Source of the DNA: Desulfobacterales bacterium
GTDB lineage: Bacteria > Desulfobacterota > Syntrophobacteria > B119-G9
Length of the DNA stretch: 36,758 nucleotides
Direction of reading: 5' to 3'
Assembly (NCBI GenBank): GCA_026983715.1
Contig: JALSTM010000227.1
Location: 1-36,758, forward strand
Made by a program: the position numbers and the translations under genes
Notes under the pieces: model-generated
What the model saw: only the letters and a program-made list of their open reading frames with translations
The model's database searches: none
Told to the model about the DNA's origin: nothing
Part shown: positions 8,873 to 20,053 of the stretch, piece after piece
Layout of the letters: every line of letters begins with the position of its first letter
Position numbering within the stretch: the first letter of the stretch is position 1

Positions 8873-10272
8873 CGTTCAAAACAGTACTTGGACAAACTCG
8901 GATCGTATTTCACCGGATAATCTCCCGTGAAACAGGCTAGGCAAAAATTATTGCCGTCGGTTCCCGTTCCTTCTATTAGCCCGTCAACGCTCAAATACCC
9001 AAGGGAATCGAGCCCGATGAACCTCCTTATTTCTTCGACGCTATGCGTGGCAGCAATCAGTTCGCCCCTGGTGGAAAAATCAATTCCATAGGGGCAGGGG
9101 TACCGATGAGGGGGGCAGCTAACAAGCATGTGAATTTCCCGAGCCCCTGCTTCTCTAAGAGTCTTTATCCTGGTTTTGCTTGTAGTGCCTCTAATAATTG
9201 AGTCCTCGATTATAATTATCCTTTTCCCCTTTAACAACTCCTTTACGGGGTTAAGTTTTACCTTTACGGCAAAATCTCTCATTGCCTGGGTAGGTTGTAT
9301 GAACGTACGTCCCACGTAATGATTCCTTATTACGCCCATTTCAAGGGGGAGACCGGATTTTTCGGTATATCCCAGAGCCGCATAATTGCCGGAATCCGGA
9401 AAAGGCATTACCAGGTCTGCGTCAATCGGGTATTCCCTGGCAAGAATATGTCCAAGGCGTTTTCTGCAAAGGTAGACATTCTGACCAAAAATGTTACTGT
9501 CCGGTCTCGCAAAATATATGAATTCGAATATGCAATAGGCGGGACGAACCGCCGCGAAAGGCTTTATTGATTTTAGACCTTTTTCGTCTATAAACACCAT
9601 CTCTCCCGGCTCCACGTCCCTGAGGTAGCTGGCACCGATTAAATCAAGTGCACATGTCTCGGATGCCAGGATATATGCGCCATCTAGTTTCCCGATACAT
9701 AGAGGGCGGAAACCATGGGGGTCTCGAATTCCGATTAGTTTTTTTCTGGTACCGATTAGTATCGAATAGGCCCCTTTCACCTCGGAAAACGTTTTTATAA
9801 GGGATTGTTCCAGACCGTCGCTCATAAAATGTGCCATAAGGTGAACAACTACTTCTGAATCCATTGTCGACTGGAAAATGGACCCTTTTTTTTCCAGGGA
9901 TCTTCTAATGGCCTCGGCATTTACTATGTTTCCGTTGTGTGCTATGGCATAGTACTCACCGGCGTAATTGACCAGGAATGGTTGAGCATTGGCGATGATG
10001 GAAGAGCCGGTCGTGGAATACCTCACGTGCCCGACAGCCAGGCTTCCAACAAGTTTTTGAAGTGTATTTTCATCGAAAATTTCTGATACAAGCCCCATGC
10101 TCTTGTGTTCAACAATGTTACAACCGTCCGAAGCTACAATACCTGCACTTTCCTGGCCTCTGTGCTGGAGGGCATAAAGTCCGAAATAGGTCAGCTTGGC
10201 AGCATCAGGATGTCCGTAAACTCCGAAAAGACCACATTCCTCTTTTCTGGAAGGTCGAAATGATGGCATCAA
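8869..10272 (-). CDS. purF: amidophosphoribosyltransferase
   Basis: ECGLFGVYGH, LQHRGQESAGI, IIIIEDSIIRGTTSK (PRPP loop), full length. Confidence 0.97.
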   Translation of the reverse strand: MMPSFRPSRKEECGLFGVYGHPDAAKLTYFGLYALQHRGQESAGIVASDGCNIVEHKSMGLVSEIFDENTLQKLVGSLAVGHVRYSTTGSSIIANAQPFLVNYAGEYYAIAHNGNIVNAEAIRRSLEKKGSIFQSTMDSEVVVHLMAHFMSDGLEQSLIKTFSEVKGAYSILIGTRKKLIGIRDPHGFRPLCIGKLDGAYILASETCALDLIGASYLRDVEPGEMVFIDEKGLKSIKPFAAVRPAYCIFEFIYFARPDSNIFGQNVYLCRKRLGHILAREYPIDADLVMPFPDSGNYAALGYTEKSGLPLEMGVIRNHYVGRTFIQPTQAMRDFAVKVKLNPVKELLKGKRIIIIEDSIIRGTTSKTRIKTLREAGAREIHMLVSCPPHRYPCPYGIDFSTRGELIAATHSVEEIRRFIGLDSLGYLSVDGLIEGTGTDGNNFCLACFTGDYPVKYDPSLSKYCFER

Positions 10273-10290
10273 GTTTCTCTCCCCCTTTTG

Positions 10291-13200
10291 CTATCTTGCA
10301 ACCGCTTCACGTTGTTCCACCTCGGCTACGCTCAGTTTTACCTTGCTCGCAGAATGATAATCTTGAATGTGTTTGACTCCCCAATTGCCTCCTTTTATTG
10401 CTGCAATTCCGTCCACAAGGGCATTTGCACCGGAGATGGTTGTTGCGTAAGGTATATTATAGACAAGGGTTGCTCGCCGTATTTGATACGAATCCGATAC
10501 AGTCTTTTTCCCCATGCTTGTATTTATCACCAGTTGTATCTCACCGTTTTTGATATAATCGACCACGTGTGGACGACCTTCCCTGATCTTGTTTACCTTC
10601 TTGTTTTTAATTCCCTCTGCTGCGAGGTACCTGGAAGTTCCCCTGGTGGCCAGAATCTTGAAGCCCATTTGTACGAGTTTTCTAGCCACGGGTACTAGCG
10701 CCCGCTTATCTTTATCCCGGACACTTAAAAACACGTTCCCTTCTGTTGGCAGGGTAAATCCAACTCCAAACTGTGCCTTGGCAAAAGCCAGGCCAAAGTT
10801 ACTATCGATTCCCATAACCTCACCGGTGGATTTCATTTCAGGGCCAAGCAACGTATCTACCCTAGGGAATCTGTTAAAGGGGAACACCGCTTCCTTGACA
10901 GAAATGTAACCTGGGGTTGTTTCTTCCGTAAACCCGAGTTCTTCAAGGCTTTTCCCTATCATAACTTTTGTAGCGAGCTTGGCCAGGGGAATACCTATGG
11001 CTTTGCTGACGAAAGGAATAGTCCTTGAAGCCCTCGGATTGACCTCAAGAACGTAGATTTTACCGTCCTTGATTGCATACTGGATGTTCATCAACCCTAT
11101 TACGCCCAGTTCTGATGATATTAACTTGGTTTGCCTTTTGATTTCATCCACTATTTTTTTCTCAAGAGAAATGGGTGGTAAGGCGCATGCGCTATCACCG
11201 GAGTGTATACCGGCTTCTTCAATGTGTTCCATAATACCGCCGATTACCGTAATTTTACCATCGCTGATTGCGTCAACGTCAACTTCTGTAGCATCCTCAA
11301 GGAATTTATCTATAAGGATTGGGTGACCTGGGGAAACATGAACCGCTTCTTTCATGAAGGCAAGCAACTCGCTTTCGCTGTAAACAATTTCCATTGCTCG
11401 ACCACCCAGAACGTACGATGGACGTACCAGCACGGGAAATCCGATTTCTCTGGCCGCGGCAATAGCTTCTTCGCCCGTAAATGCAATGGCATTGTCGGGC
11501 TGGCGTAAACCGAGTTTTAGTAACAATTCCTGGAACCTTTTCCTATCTTCTGCCCTGTCTATGGCTTCTGGTGGGGTTCCTATGATAGGAACACCGGCCT
11601 TTGCAAGGTCAAGGGAGAGGTTAAGCGGAGTTTGCCCTCCAAACTGGACTATAACACCGTTTGGTTTTTCAGTTTCTATTATGTGGAGTACATCTTCAAG
11701 GGTGAGAGGTTCAAAGTAGAGCTTGTCAGATGTATCGTAATCGGTGCTCACGGTCTCGGGGTTCGAGTTAACCATTATGCTTTCCCAGCCTTCTTCTCTC
11801 AAGGCAAAGGAAGCATGAACACAACAGTAGTCAAATTCTATACCCTGGCCAATTCTGTTGGGGCCACCGCCAAGGATGACAACCTTTCTTCTATTTGATG
11901 GTCTCGCCTCGTTTTCTTCCTCGTAGGTTGAATAGTAGTAAGGAGTATATGCTTCGAATTCGGCGGCACAGGTGTCAACCAGTTTATATACTGGCTTAAC
12001 GTCAAGCTGCTTTCTTCTTTCCCGAACTTCAGTTTCGCTCAACCCTATCAATTCTCCAAGCCTTCGATCAGAAAAACCGCATTCCTTGGCTTTTCTCAGT
12101 GTGTCAACATCTATGGAATATTTCCCCTTTTTCAGGTCTTCTTCTATCTGTAGAATCTGTTTTATGTTGTAAAGAAACCAGGGATCGATGCCAGTTGCAT
12201 TATAAATTTCTTTAAGCGACATTCCGAACCGGATAGCATGGGCCAACAGAAACAACCTCTTCGAACTGGGTCTTCTAAGCTCCGCCTTCAGGCGTTCTAT
12301 GTAATCCGAAGTATCACCACCATTTTCGTCATTCGATCCGATTGAAATGTTATCAGGGAAGCCAAACATGTTGATTTCCAGTGACCTGATTCCTTTCTGA
12401 AGCGCCTCCTTGAAGGTTCTTCCGATGGCCATTATTTCTCCGACTGACTTCATAGACGTGGCGAGAATGTCTTCTGCCTTGGGAAATTTTTCAAAAGTCC
12501 ACCTTGGTATCTTAACAACACAGTAATCAATGGTGGGTTCAAAGGAAGCCATGGTCTCGCGAGTAATATCGTTTGGTATTTCATCGAGGGAGTATCCCAC
12601 GGCGAGCTTGGCGGCGATCTTTGCTATGGGAAAGCCAGTTGCCTTGGAAGCCAGTGCCGAAGATCGTGAAACCCGGGGGTTCATTTCGATGACAACGAGC
12701 TCTCCGTCTCTTGGATTGATGGCAAATTGTACGTTTGATCCCCCTGTTTCTACGCCAATTTCCCTCATGATAGCGATGGCCGCATCTCTCATTTTCTGGT
12801 ATTCCCTGTCGGTGAGGGTTTGGGCGGGGGCAACGGTGATCGAATCGCCAGTATGAACTCCCATGGGATCAAAGTTTTCTATGGAACAAATGATGACAAC
12901 GTTGTCCATTCGGTCTCTCATTACTTCCAGTTCGAACTCTTTCCAGCCCAAAACAGACTCTTCTAGCATTACCTGGTTAATGAGGCTCAAGCTAAGGCCG
13001 GATTTTGCCAGAGTCTCGAGGTCCTCCTTGTTAAAGGCAACTCCACCGCCGGTACCACCCAGTGTAAAAGATGGCCTAACAATGATGGGAAAGCCGATAA
13101 TTTCTGCTATCTGTCGAACTTCTTCCATGTTCCGAGCTATGCCACTTTTTGGGACTCTAAGCCCTATATTTGTCATGGCATCACGGAACAATTGCCTGTC

Positions 13201-13581
13201 TTCGGCTTTCTTTATTACGTCTAGAGATGCCCCAATCATTTCAACCCCGTGCTGTTCCAAGATGCCCATTTCAGCCACTTCAACTGCCACGTTCAGGCCT
13301 GTTTGGCCACCCAGCGTTGGCAGGAGAGCATCAGGGCGCTCTTTTTCTATTATCTTAGCTACCACTTCCGGCGTTATGGGCTCAATATACGTGCGGTGAG
13401 CCATGTCCGGATCGGTCATGATGGTGGCAGGATTGCTGTTAACAAGAACGATCTCGTAGCCTTCCTCTCTCAGCGCCTTACAAGCCTGTGTGCCGGAATA
13501 ATCGAATTCACATGCTTGGCTTATAATAATTGGTCCGGAACCTATAATGAGTATTTTTTCGATATCAGTTCGCTTTGGCAT
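10291..13581 (-). CDS. carB: carbamoyl-phosphate synthase large subunit
   Basis: 1096 aa; [21 protein letters not shown], duplicated ATP-grasp halves, C-terminal MGS domain. Confidence 0.99.
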   Translation of the reverse strand: MPKRTDIEKILIIGSGPIIISQACEFDYSGTQACKALREEGYEIVLVNSNPATIMTDPDMAHRTYIEPITPEVVAKIIEKERPDALLPTLGGQTGLNVAVEVAEMGILEQHGVEMIGASLDVIKKAEDRQLFRDAMTNIGLRVPKSGIARNMEEVRQIAEIIGFPIIVRPSFTLGGTGGGVAFNKEDLETLAKSGLSLSLINQVMLEESVLGWKEFELEVMRDRMDNVVIICSIENFDPMGVHTGDSITVAPAQTLTDREYQKMRDAAIAIMREIGVETGGSNVQFAINPRDGELVVIEMNPRVSRSSALASKATGFPIAKIAAKLAVGYSLDEIPNDITRETMASFEPTIDYCVVKIPRWTFEKFPKAEDILATSMKSVGEIMAIGRTFKEALQKGIRSLEINMFGFPDNISIGSNDENGGDTSDYIERLKAELRRPSSKRLFLLAHAIRFGMSLKEIYNATGIDPWFLYNIKQILQIEEDLKKGKYSIDVDTLRKAKECGFSDRRLGELIGLSETEVRERRKQLDVKPVYKLVDTCAAEFEAYTPYYYSTYEEENEARPSNRRKVVILGGGPNRIGQGIEFDYCCVHASFALREEGWESIMVNSNPETVSTDYDTSDKLYFEPLTLEDVLHIIETEKPNGVIVQFGGQTPLNLSLDLAKAGVPIIGTPPEAIDRAEDRKRFQELLLKLGLRQPDNAIAFTGEEAIAAAREIGFPVLVRPSYVLGGRAMEIVYSESELLAFMKEAVHVSPGHPILIDKFLEDATEVDVDAISDGKITVIGGIMEHIEEAGIHSGDSACALPPISLEKKIVDEIKRQTKLISSELGVIGLMNIQYAIKDGKIYVLEVNPRASRTIPFVSKAIGIPLAKLATKVMIGKSLEELGFTEETTPGYISVKEAVFPFNRFPRVDTLLGPEMKSTGEVMGIDSNFGLAFAKAQFGVGFTLPTEGNVFLSVRDKDKRALVPVARKLVQMGFKILATRGTSRYLAAEGIKNKKVNKIREGRPHVVDYIKNGEIQLVINTSMGKKTVSDSYQIRRATLVYNIPYATTISGANALVDGIAAIKGGNWGVKHIQDYHSASKVKLSVAEVEQREAVAR

Positions 13582-13625
13582 CGATGTCTCTGTTCTCCCT
13601 CCTTAAAGCAACTGGTAACAAGATT

Positions 13626-14771
13626 TCATATTGGTACAGGTCTGGATCGCCACTGGTCGATTAATTTCTTGAATTCTTCGAACAAATATAGAGCGTCATG
13701 AGGTCCCGGGGCAGCTTCGGGGTGGTACTGTACGCTAAAGGCTGGAACATCCTTTAACTTCATTCCCTCAGAAGTTCTATCGTTTAGATTTACGTGGGTT
13801 GTTTCAGCCTTTTCGGAAGGAAGCGATTCCACATCAACACAGAATCCATGGTTTTGGGACGTTATTTCAATCCTTCCTGTTGACAGATTCAATACCGGCT
13901 GGTTAGAACCTCGATGACCAAATTTCAGCTTGAATGTCCTGGCACCAACGGCCAGTCCTAGCAATTGATGCCCTAGGCATATCCCAAAGATAGGCACCTT
14001 TCCGAGTAAGTCTCTTACCACAGAAATGCCGTATGTTACAGGAGCAGGATCGCCGGGACCGTTAGATAAAAACACTCCATCGGGTTGAAGAGCAAGGATG
14101 TCTCGTGCGGGCGTTGAGCCGGGCATCACAATAACCTGGCATCCTGCCTTGGTTAGCTCTCTCACGATATTATACTTTATGCCAAAGTCCAAGGCTACAA
14201 CCTTATACGGATGAGTAGCATCCTGCCACGTGTTTGAAGGAAGCGGGCCGTCGTCCTGCCACAAGTAAGGAGAATTGCAGGCAACCTCTCTCGTTATATC
14301 CCTTCCAACCAGACCGGGGTATTCTTTTACCTTTTCAAGAAGTTTCTTTACATTGTCGGTTTCGGTAGAGATGATGCCTTTCATGGCACCGGCGACTCTG
14401 ATGTGTCTGGTCAGTGCTCTGGTGTCAATTCCTTCGATCCCTATAACCCCGTGTTCTTCAAGGAACGTTTTTAGCGTTTTCTTACTCCTCCAGTTACTGG
14501 GCACAGGTTGGTACTCTTTGACAATAAAGCCGGCAACTTGCACGCGGCTAGATTCATTATCTTCGTCGTTTATACCGTAGGTCCCTATGAGAGGGTAAGT
14601 CATGGTTAGAATTTGTTCATGATAGGAGGGATCGGTGAGGGCCTCTTGATAACCTGTCATGCTCGTGTTGAATACTACCTCACCAAGAGTTTCGCCTTCC
14701 GAGGCAAAGGCTCTTCCCTTGAAAACCCTTCCATCTTCCAGTACCAGCGTTGCTCTAATCGCAGAGTTCAT
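13626..14771 (-). CDS. carA: carbamoyl-phosphate synthase small subunit
   Basis: [16 protein letters not shown]; class I amidotransferase [15 protein letters not shown] and [10 protein letters not shown]. Confidence 0.99.
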   Translation of the reverse strand: MNSAIRATLVLEDGRVFKGRAFASEGETLGEVVFNTSMTGYQEALTDPSYHEQILTMTYPLIGTYGINDEDNESSRVQVAGFIVKEYQPVPSNWRSKKTLKTFLEEHGVIGIEGIDTRALTRHIRVAGAMKGIISTETDNVKKLLEKVKEYPGLVGRDITREVACNSPYLWQDDGPLPSNTWQDATHPYKVVALDFGIKYNIVRELTKAGCQVIVMPGSTPARDILALQPDGVFLSNGPGDPAPVTYGISVVRDLLGKVPIFGICLGHQLLGLAVGARTFKLKFGHRGSNQPVLNLSTGRIEITSQNHGFCVDVESLPSEKAETTHVNLNDRTSEGMKLKDVPAFSVQYHPEAAPGPHDALYLFEEFKKLIDQWRSRPVPI

Positions 14772-15060
14772 CCTGTCTGTGAAACCTCCGAGAAGTGTTC
14801 TTATTTTATACCAGTCCCAGACCTGTGCAAGATCTTTTAGTTCTTGTTTTCCGGGTAATTCTCTGTTACTTTAATGGGCAATTCCAGCGGAATATCACCG
14901 CTTATATAATAGCTTTCACGCAAATACTTGCCAAGACCGGCTACTGTTTTCTAAAGGAAAAATTATCACTTATTTGTTTCTCGTGCGGACTGAGTTAATC
15001 TTTAATCCAAAACGTTAGCTTTTATTAACTTTAAATTGGACTAAAAGTCACCAAATTTTT

Positions 15061-16461
15061 TTGCCTTTGACAAAAATAGGAAGGGAAAAGATGGAATGCA
15101 TCCCGGAATGCCGTCCAGAGCTCGTTACCGATCTTTACCAGTTGACCATGGCAGCCAGTTACCTGGAACAAAATATGAGTGCTCCCGCAACGTTCAGTCT
15201 TTTTATTCGGGCATATCCCAGTAATAGAAACTTTTTTGTGGCAGCCGGAGTAGAGGAGCTTCTTGGGTTCTTAGAAAATTTTCGTTTTCAGAAGGAAGAT
15301 CTCGATTATTTGGACACTCTTGGCATCTTTAAGCCGGAATTCCTAGACTATCTTGGAAATATGAAGTTCACTGGCCAGGTCAGGGCCATGCCGGAGGGGA
15401 CTATTTTTTTTAAAGACGAACCCGTTCTCGAAGTTACTGCACCAATAATCGAGGCCCAACTCGTCGAGACCCTGGTGATAAACATGATAAATCTTTCGAC
15501 AATGGTAGCCACTAAGGCTGCCAGATGTGTGAATGCTGCCCGGGGTCGTCGGTTGGTTGATTTCGCCTTAAGGCGAACACAAGGTATTGATGCAGGGCTA
15601 AAAGTGGCCCGATCCAGTTTTCTAGCGGGTTTCATAGGTACAAGTAATGTCCTTGCCGGTAAAATTTATGGTATTCCGGTATTTGGTACCATGGCTCATT
15701 CCTACATCACGAGCTTCCCGTCTGAAATTGAAGCCTTTAGAGCCTTTGCTGAGACTTTCCCTCAGAATACCGTGTTACTTGTAGATACTTTTGACCCGAT
15801 AGCTGGTACTAAACACGCGGTAAAAGTGGCAAAAGAATTAGCCGAAAAAGGCAACCAGTTGCGCGGGGTGAGACTTGATAGTGGAGACCTGGTAGAGTTG
15901 AGTATTAAAGTTAGAGAAATTCTCGACGAAAATGGGTTGAGGGATGTCCAGATTTTTGCCAGTGGCGGTTTCGATGAATTCAAGATAGCTGATGTGTTGA
16001 ATAGAGGTGCTAAGATTGATGCCTTCGGGGTTGGAACCAAAATGGGAGTCTCCGCTGACGCCCCTTATTTTGATATGGCTTACAAGTTGGTGCAGTATGA
16101 CGGAAGACCAGTGATGAAGTTAAGCACTGGGAAAGTTACCTACGTAGGGGCAAAGCAGGTTTTCAGGTTTTTTGATCCTGATGGTTTCATTGACCATGAT
16201 ACCCTGGGACTTAAAGGTGAGAACTATCCCAGTGCTCAGACTTTGCTTCAAACCTTTATGGTTTCGGGGAAAAGGGTGAGAGAACCAGATGACCTGCAAG
16301 CCGTAAAGATGAGGTTTGAAAAGGAATTCAAGAGGTTACCGCAGCAACTCAAAACCTTGGATGCCGAAAAGAAGCTCAGGGTTGAAATAAGCGAGGAGCT
16401 GGAAAAACTTCAGCAGGAAGTAAAACAGCAAATAATTGAGAAAGAACTTGGTGAAGGTTAA
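15061..16461 (+). CDS. pncB: nicotinate phosphoribosyltransferase
   Basis: ELVTDLYQLTMAASY, DFALRRTQGIDAGL, GTMAHSYI, GVRLDSGDL motifs; precise start uncertain (TTG 15061 or ATG 15091). Confidence 0.95.
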   Translation: MPLTKIGREKMECIPECRPELVTDLYQLTMAASYLEQNMSAPATFSLFIRAYPSNRNFFVAAGVEELLGFLENFRFQKEDLDYLDTLGIFKPEFLDYLGNMKFTGQVRAMPEGTIFFKDEPVLEVTAPIIEAQLVETLVINMINLSTMVATKAARCVNAARGRRLVDFALRRTQGIDAGLKVARSSFLAGFIGTSNVLAGKIYGIPVFGTMAHSYITSFPSEIEAFRAFAETFPQNTVLLVDTFDPIAGTKHAVKVAKELAEKGNQLRGVRLDSGDLVELSIKVREILDENGLRDVQIFASGGFDEFKIADVLNRGAKIDAFGVGTKMGVSADAPYFDMAYKLVQYDGRPVMKLSTGKVTYVGAKQVFRFFDPDGFIDHDTLGLKGENYPSAQTLLQTFMVSGKRVREPDDLQAVKMRFEKEFKRLPQQLKTLDAEKKLRVEISEELEKLQQEVKQQIIEKELGEG

Positions 16462-16647
16462 TGACTCTTTCTTGATCGTGGAAACCCCTCGTCTTTAGGC
16501 TAAGAAAAGTTTTTATTGTCGCAAAGTGACTTGTCACATCTATGGAACCGTGAATCCATCGATTGCTCTCCTTGCAATTTTTGTAAGCCGGATCAAAGCT
16601 TACCCTTGACTAGCATGCCGATTCCCAAAAAACATTTGCAACATTCT

Positions 16648-16790
16648 GTCATTGCGAGGATCCCGCACCCACTTTATGATGATGTTTTCGAGTTAATATC
16701 GAGATGTAGGCTTAAAATGGGTGGGGGAGACGAAGCAATCTCCTTGGAATATCCAAATATTGGAGATTGCTTCGCTGCACTCGCAATGAC
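16648..16790. repeat. nested palindromic REP/MITE-like element
   Basis: outer arms gtcattgcgag (16648-16658)/ctcgcaatgac (16780-16790); inner arms gaagcaatctcc (16732-16743)/ggagattgcttc (16762-16773); also cacccacttta/taaaatgggtg. Confidence 0.7.
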
Positions 16791-16886
16791 TGTACTCTAG
16801 CTTTTCCCTGAGTCCGTGACGGAGCTTCATGGCTGATTTGTCTAATATGTCTAACATGCTGATTACAAGCAATAAAGTCGGCATTC

Positions 16887-17026
16887 ATTATACTTCACTT
16901 TGTCTAACGCTCTTTTTACGCCCTACCGGTCGTCCACCTGCACCGCATCTTCGGCGTCATCGCCCGCCAGGCTCTTCCTTACATCTGCGGCCTAAGTGAA
17001 CGATCACGGATTCAGGTTTTTGTTTA
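16887..17026. repeat. dispersed intergenic repeat, copy A
   Basis: Aligns almost end-to-end with 34592-34754; 25-nt identity ggtcgtccacctgcaccgcatcttc and 16-nt identity gtgaacgatcacggat. Confidence 0.8.
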
Positions 17027-17043
17027 GCACAATAATTAGGAAG

Positions 17044-17062
17044 CTCCTGACTAGATCAGGAG
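17044..17062. repeat. small palindrome (REP-like)
   Basis: ctcctga-ctaga-tcaggag, followed by ggtcggcatgac. Confidence 0.5.
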
Positions 17063-17147
17063 GTCGGCATGACAACCGGCGTAGTCTGGCACCAAGAAGT
17101 GATTTTAATCACCTCTGATGCCCCCCTTGTCTATAGACGATGGTTGT

Positions 17148-17825
17148 TTAGTTAAGGCGTTGTAAGAGCACATTGACACGGAATCCGGCTTTTTCCGTTA
17201 ATGTCACTTTCTGGCATGCCGTTATGCGTAAAAGGGATTTTCTAGAGACGGAAGCAAGATTCGCCAGCTCTTCCTTATACCGTGAACCAAGCATAACTAT
17301 TATTCCAGAGCGTTTCCTGATGAGCCTGGATCCCAGAATGGATACAACTTCGCCTGGTTTTTTCCATGCTCTGGAAATAAAAAATAGTGACTCACTTTTC
17401 CAGACGTTTTCAAAATCGCAGAACCACTTTTCGATGCTACCTTTATGAATGTCTAAGCCTTCAAGTTTTAGTAGCCTTTTTAAATGACACAAGAAATTAT
17501 ACCTGTGATTGCTCGGTTCTATCAGATGGAAATGAAATTGAGGCTTTACAATTTTCAGTACAAAACCAGGGAATCCTGCACCGGAGCCGATATCAACCAC
17601 GGAAACGTTTTTTGTAGAAATGAGCTTCGACACGGCCATGGAGTCCTGGAAATTCTTTATCTGGATTCTACGGGGGTCTTTTATTCCAGTGAGATTGAAC
17701 CTTCTATTCCATTTGAGCAGTTCTGCTAGATAAAGGTCAAATATTTCAACGGCTTGAGTGCTAAGCTTTACGTCTACGTCCGCAGCTAACTTGTGCCAAT
17801 CTATTAATTTCCCAGAATATTCCAC
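17148..17825 (-). CDS. rsmG: 16S rRNA (guanine527-N7)-methyltransferase
   Basis: WNRRFNLTGIKDPRRI, VVDIGSGAGFPGFVLKI, position directly after mnmE. Confidence 0.93.
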   Translation of the reverse strand: MEYSGKLIDWHKLAADVDVKLSTQAVEIFDLYLAELLKWNRRFNLTGIKDPRRIQIKNFQDSMAVSKLISTKNVSVVDIGSGAGFPGFVLKIVKPQFHFHLIEPSNHRYNFLCHLKRLLKLEGLDIHKGSIEKWFCDFENVWKSESLFFISRAWKKPGEVVSILGSRLIRKRSGIIVMLGSRYKEELANLASVSRKSLLRITACQKVTLTEKAGFRVNVLLQRLN

Positions 17826-19220
17826 TTATTTCCCAATGCAAAACTGGCTGAATATGTGATCCAGAATATCTTCTCCTACGTTTTCACCGACTATTTCAGA
17901 TAGTTTGTCCATTGCCTGGTGAAGTTCAAAAGCGATTAATTCAGGGCTATCTCCGCGTCTTAGCAAAGTGATGGCATTGTTGATATATTCTGCTGTTTGT
18001 TCCAGGCATTTCTTGTGTCTCAGGTTTGGAGCAAGCAATGATCTATCGTAGTCTATTCGGGCTTTTATTACTTGTTCGAAGATTTGTTCTTCAAGGTTAC
18101 CGAGGCCGGTTCCTTCTCGAACCGAAACAGGTACAACAGGAAAGGAGTGAAATGCTTTTTCCACCTCTGCCTTGTTAACTTTTTCAGGGAGATCGATTTT
18201 ATTTAAAACGATAAGTCCTTCCTTGTCCTTCACTTCCTCATAAATTTCAAAGTCTTCTTTTTCGAGTGGCATACTGCCATCGATTACAAACAATACAAAA
18301 TCAGCCTCGGCAAGCCTACCCCTTGCCCTTGTAATGCCCAGGGCTTCCACCTTGTCTCCTGGTGCCCTTAAGCCGGCAGTATCGATAATGTGAATTGGTA
18401 TACCTTTTAGCGAGAAGGATTCTTCTATGGTGTCTCGTGTTGTGCCAGGTATCTCGGACACAATGGCCCTGTCTTCTCGAAGTAGGGCATTCAATAAGGA
18501 AGATTTGCCAACGTTGGGCTTGCCCACGATCACCATTTTTAGTCCTTCGCGAAGGATGCGCCCGCTGTCATAGTTAGAAAGAGTTTCTTTTATTGGGTTG
18601 AGAATTTTATGTTGGAGATCTCTTACAAGTCTGTCAGTTTCTGTTTCTTCTTCTATGTCTTCCGGGAAATCGATACATGCTTCAATATAAACCAGCACGT
18701 TTGTTAATGCAGATCGCCATTTGTCGATTTGATCATGGAATTTTCCCCGGAGGTATTGGGCAGCTAGTTCTATGCCACGTTCAGATTTTGTCTTGATAAG
18801 ATCGATGATGGCTTCTGCTTGGGTGAGATCGATTCTTCCGTTAAGAAAGGCTCTCCTGGTAAACTCTCCTGGTTCGGCCATCCTGGCTCCGCTTTCTAGA
18901 ACGAGATCAAGAATTCGCTTGTAAACCATGGGGCCGCCGTGGCAGTTTATCTCCACTACATCTTCTCTTGTGTAGGTCCTGGGAGCCCGCATGTAGGAAA
19001 GGAGAACCTCATCAAGTACGGCACCACTTCTAGGGTCTACGATTGTTCCGTAATAGAGACGGTGAGATTCAAAGGAATCTACTGGTGGACTGCGCTTGAA
19101 CAGTCTTCTTGCTATTTGGAGAGCATCGGAACCGCTGATCTTTATGATCCCGATGCCTCCTTCTCCAACCGGGGTTGCCAGCGCACAAATGGTATCATCG
19201 AAAGAGTGTACGCTACTCAT
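17826..19220 (-). CDS. mnmE: tRNA uridine-5-carboxymethylaminomethyl modification GTPase
   Basis: TICALATPVGEGGIGIIKISG, GKPNVGKSSLLNAL, EIPGTTRDTIEE, C-terminal FCIGK; start set at MSSVHSFDD to avoid a 119-nt overlap with jag. Confidence 0.97.
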   Translation of the reverse strand: MSSVHSFDDTICALATPVGEGGIGIIKISGSDALQIARRLFKRSPPVDSFESHRLYYGTIVDPRSGAVLDEVLLSYMRAPRTYTREDVVEINCHGGPMVYKRILDLVLESGARMAEPGEFTRRAFLNGRIDLTQAEAIIDLIKTKSERGIELAAQYLRGKFHDQIDKWRSALTNVLVYIEACIDFPEDIEEETETDRLVRDLQHKILNPIKETLSNYDSGRILREGLKMVIVGKPNVGKSSLLNALLREDRAIVSEIPGTTRDTIEESFSLKGIPIHIIDTAGLRAPGDKVEALGITRARGRLAEADFVLFVIDGSMPLEKEDFEIYEEVKDKEGLIVLNKIDLPEKVNKAEVEKAFHSFPVVPVSVREGTGLGNLEEQIFEQVIKARIDYDRSLLAPNLRHKKCLEQTAEYINNAITLLRRGDSPELIAFELHQAMDKLSEIVGENVGEDILDHIFSQFCIGK

Positions 19221-19923
19221 CTCTTCCCGCTTGAGGCGGATCTTTTCGGGAACTGGAACCCTGTGCTCCGCCTCTGGTTGAGTTTCCCTTTCTAACGGGG
19301 AAAACCACAACTTTCCGAAAAGCCCCTTCACCCTTGCTCTTTGTTCTAACTCCTTTTTCCTTTTTAAGCGTCAGGTGAATAATCCTCCTGTCGTGAGCAT
19401 TCATGGGGCTGCTTGCAACGGGTTTACTCGACTTTCTTGCTTTCCGTCCCAATTGCTTGGCCAGGTCAACAAGGGACTTCTTACGCCTTTCTCGGTAGTT
19501 TTCTGAATCAACCACGATGGGCAGGCACCGTGATATTTCTTTTTTGACAATCTTGTTAACTATGTACTGCAGAGCGTCCAAGGTTTGGCCACGACGCCCA
19601 ATGAAGAGCCCTGAGCCATTACTAATGATGTCAAGGTAAATCTGGTCATTTTTTACGCTACCTTCCACCACTACTGGGACGTCGAAGGTATTCAAAATGT
19701 TTTCCAAAACTTCCTTGGCCAGTTTTACCTGGTCATCGGGCAACATTTCCTTTGGACTGACCCTTATTCTTGCCTTCCTCGTGCCAACAATACCGAAAAT
19801 CCCGCTTGACCCTGATGTGATTACGTCGATTTGAAGTTGCTCTCTTTTAAGGTTGAGTTCTCTGCACGCTTTATCTATAGCTTCTTCAACCGTCTTACCC
19901 TCAAATTCCCTGGATTCAACCAT
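19213..19923 (-). CDS. jag: Jag/KhpB RNA-binding protein (Jag_N, KH, R3H)
   Basis: EFEGKTVEEAIDKACRELN, LFIGRRGQTLDALQYIVNKI (KH), R3H-like C-terminus; located between yidC and mnmE. Confidence 0.93.
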   Translation of the reverse strand: MVESREFEGKTVEEAIDKACRELNLKREQLQIDVITSGSSGIFGIVGTRKARIRVSPKEMLPDDQVKLAKEVLENILNTFDVPVVVEGSVKNDQIYLDIISNGSGLFIGRRGQTLDALQYIVNKIVKKEISRCLPIVVDSENYRERRKKSLVDLAKQLGRKARKSSKPVASSPMNAHDRRIIHLTLKKEKGVRTKSKGEGAFRKVVVFPVRKGNSTRGGAQGSSSRKDPPQAGRDE

Positions 19924-20053
19924 CTTGTTCCTCCGTCTTAGAAACCTTCCCACACCCTTGCATATCAGCAGCTTAACGTATTGGTTTCTTCATGTTTTCC
20001 ACAACAATCACATTCCCGTACCGTTTCGTGAAAGATTCTCTGTCTTTTTGTCT

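Noticed and set aside
12863-13399. 178-aa + strand ORF (and other + ORFs within 10288-13701)
   Set aside because: Antisense to carB; low-complexity Ser/Thr-rich shadow translations
16516-16884. ORFs on both strands (94 aa and 63 aa)
   Set aside because: They run through the palindromic repeat element and have no protein-like features
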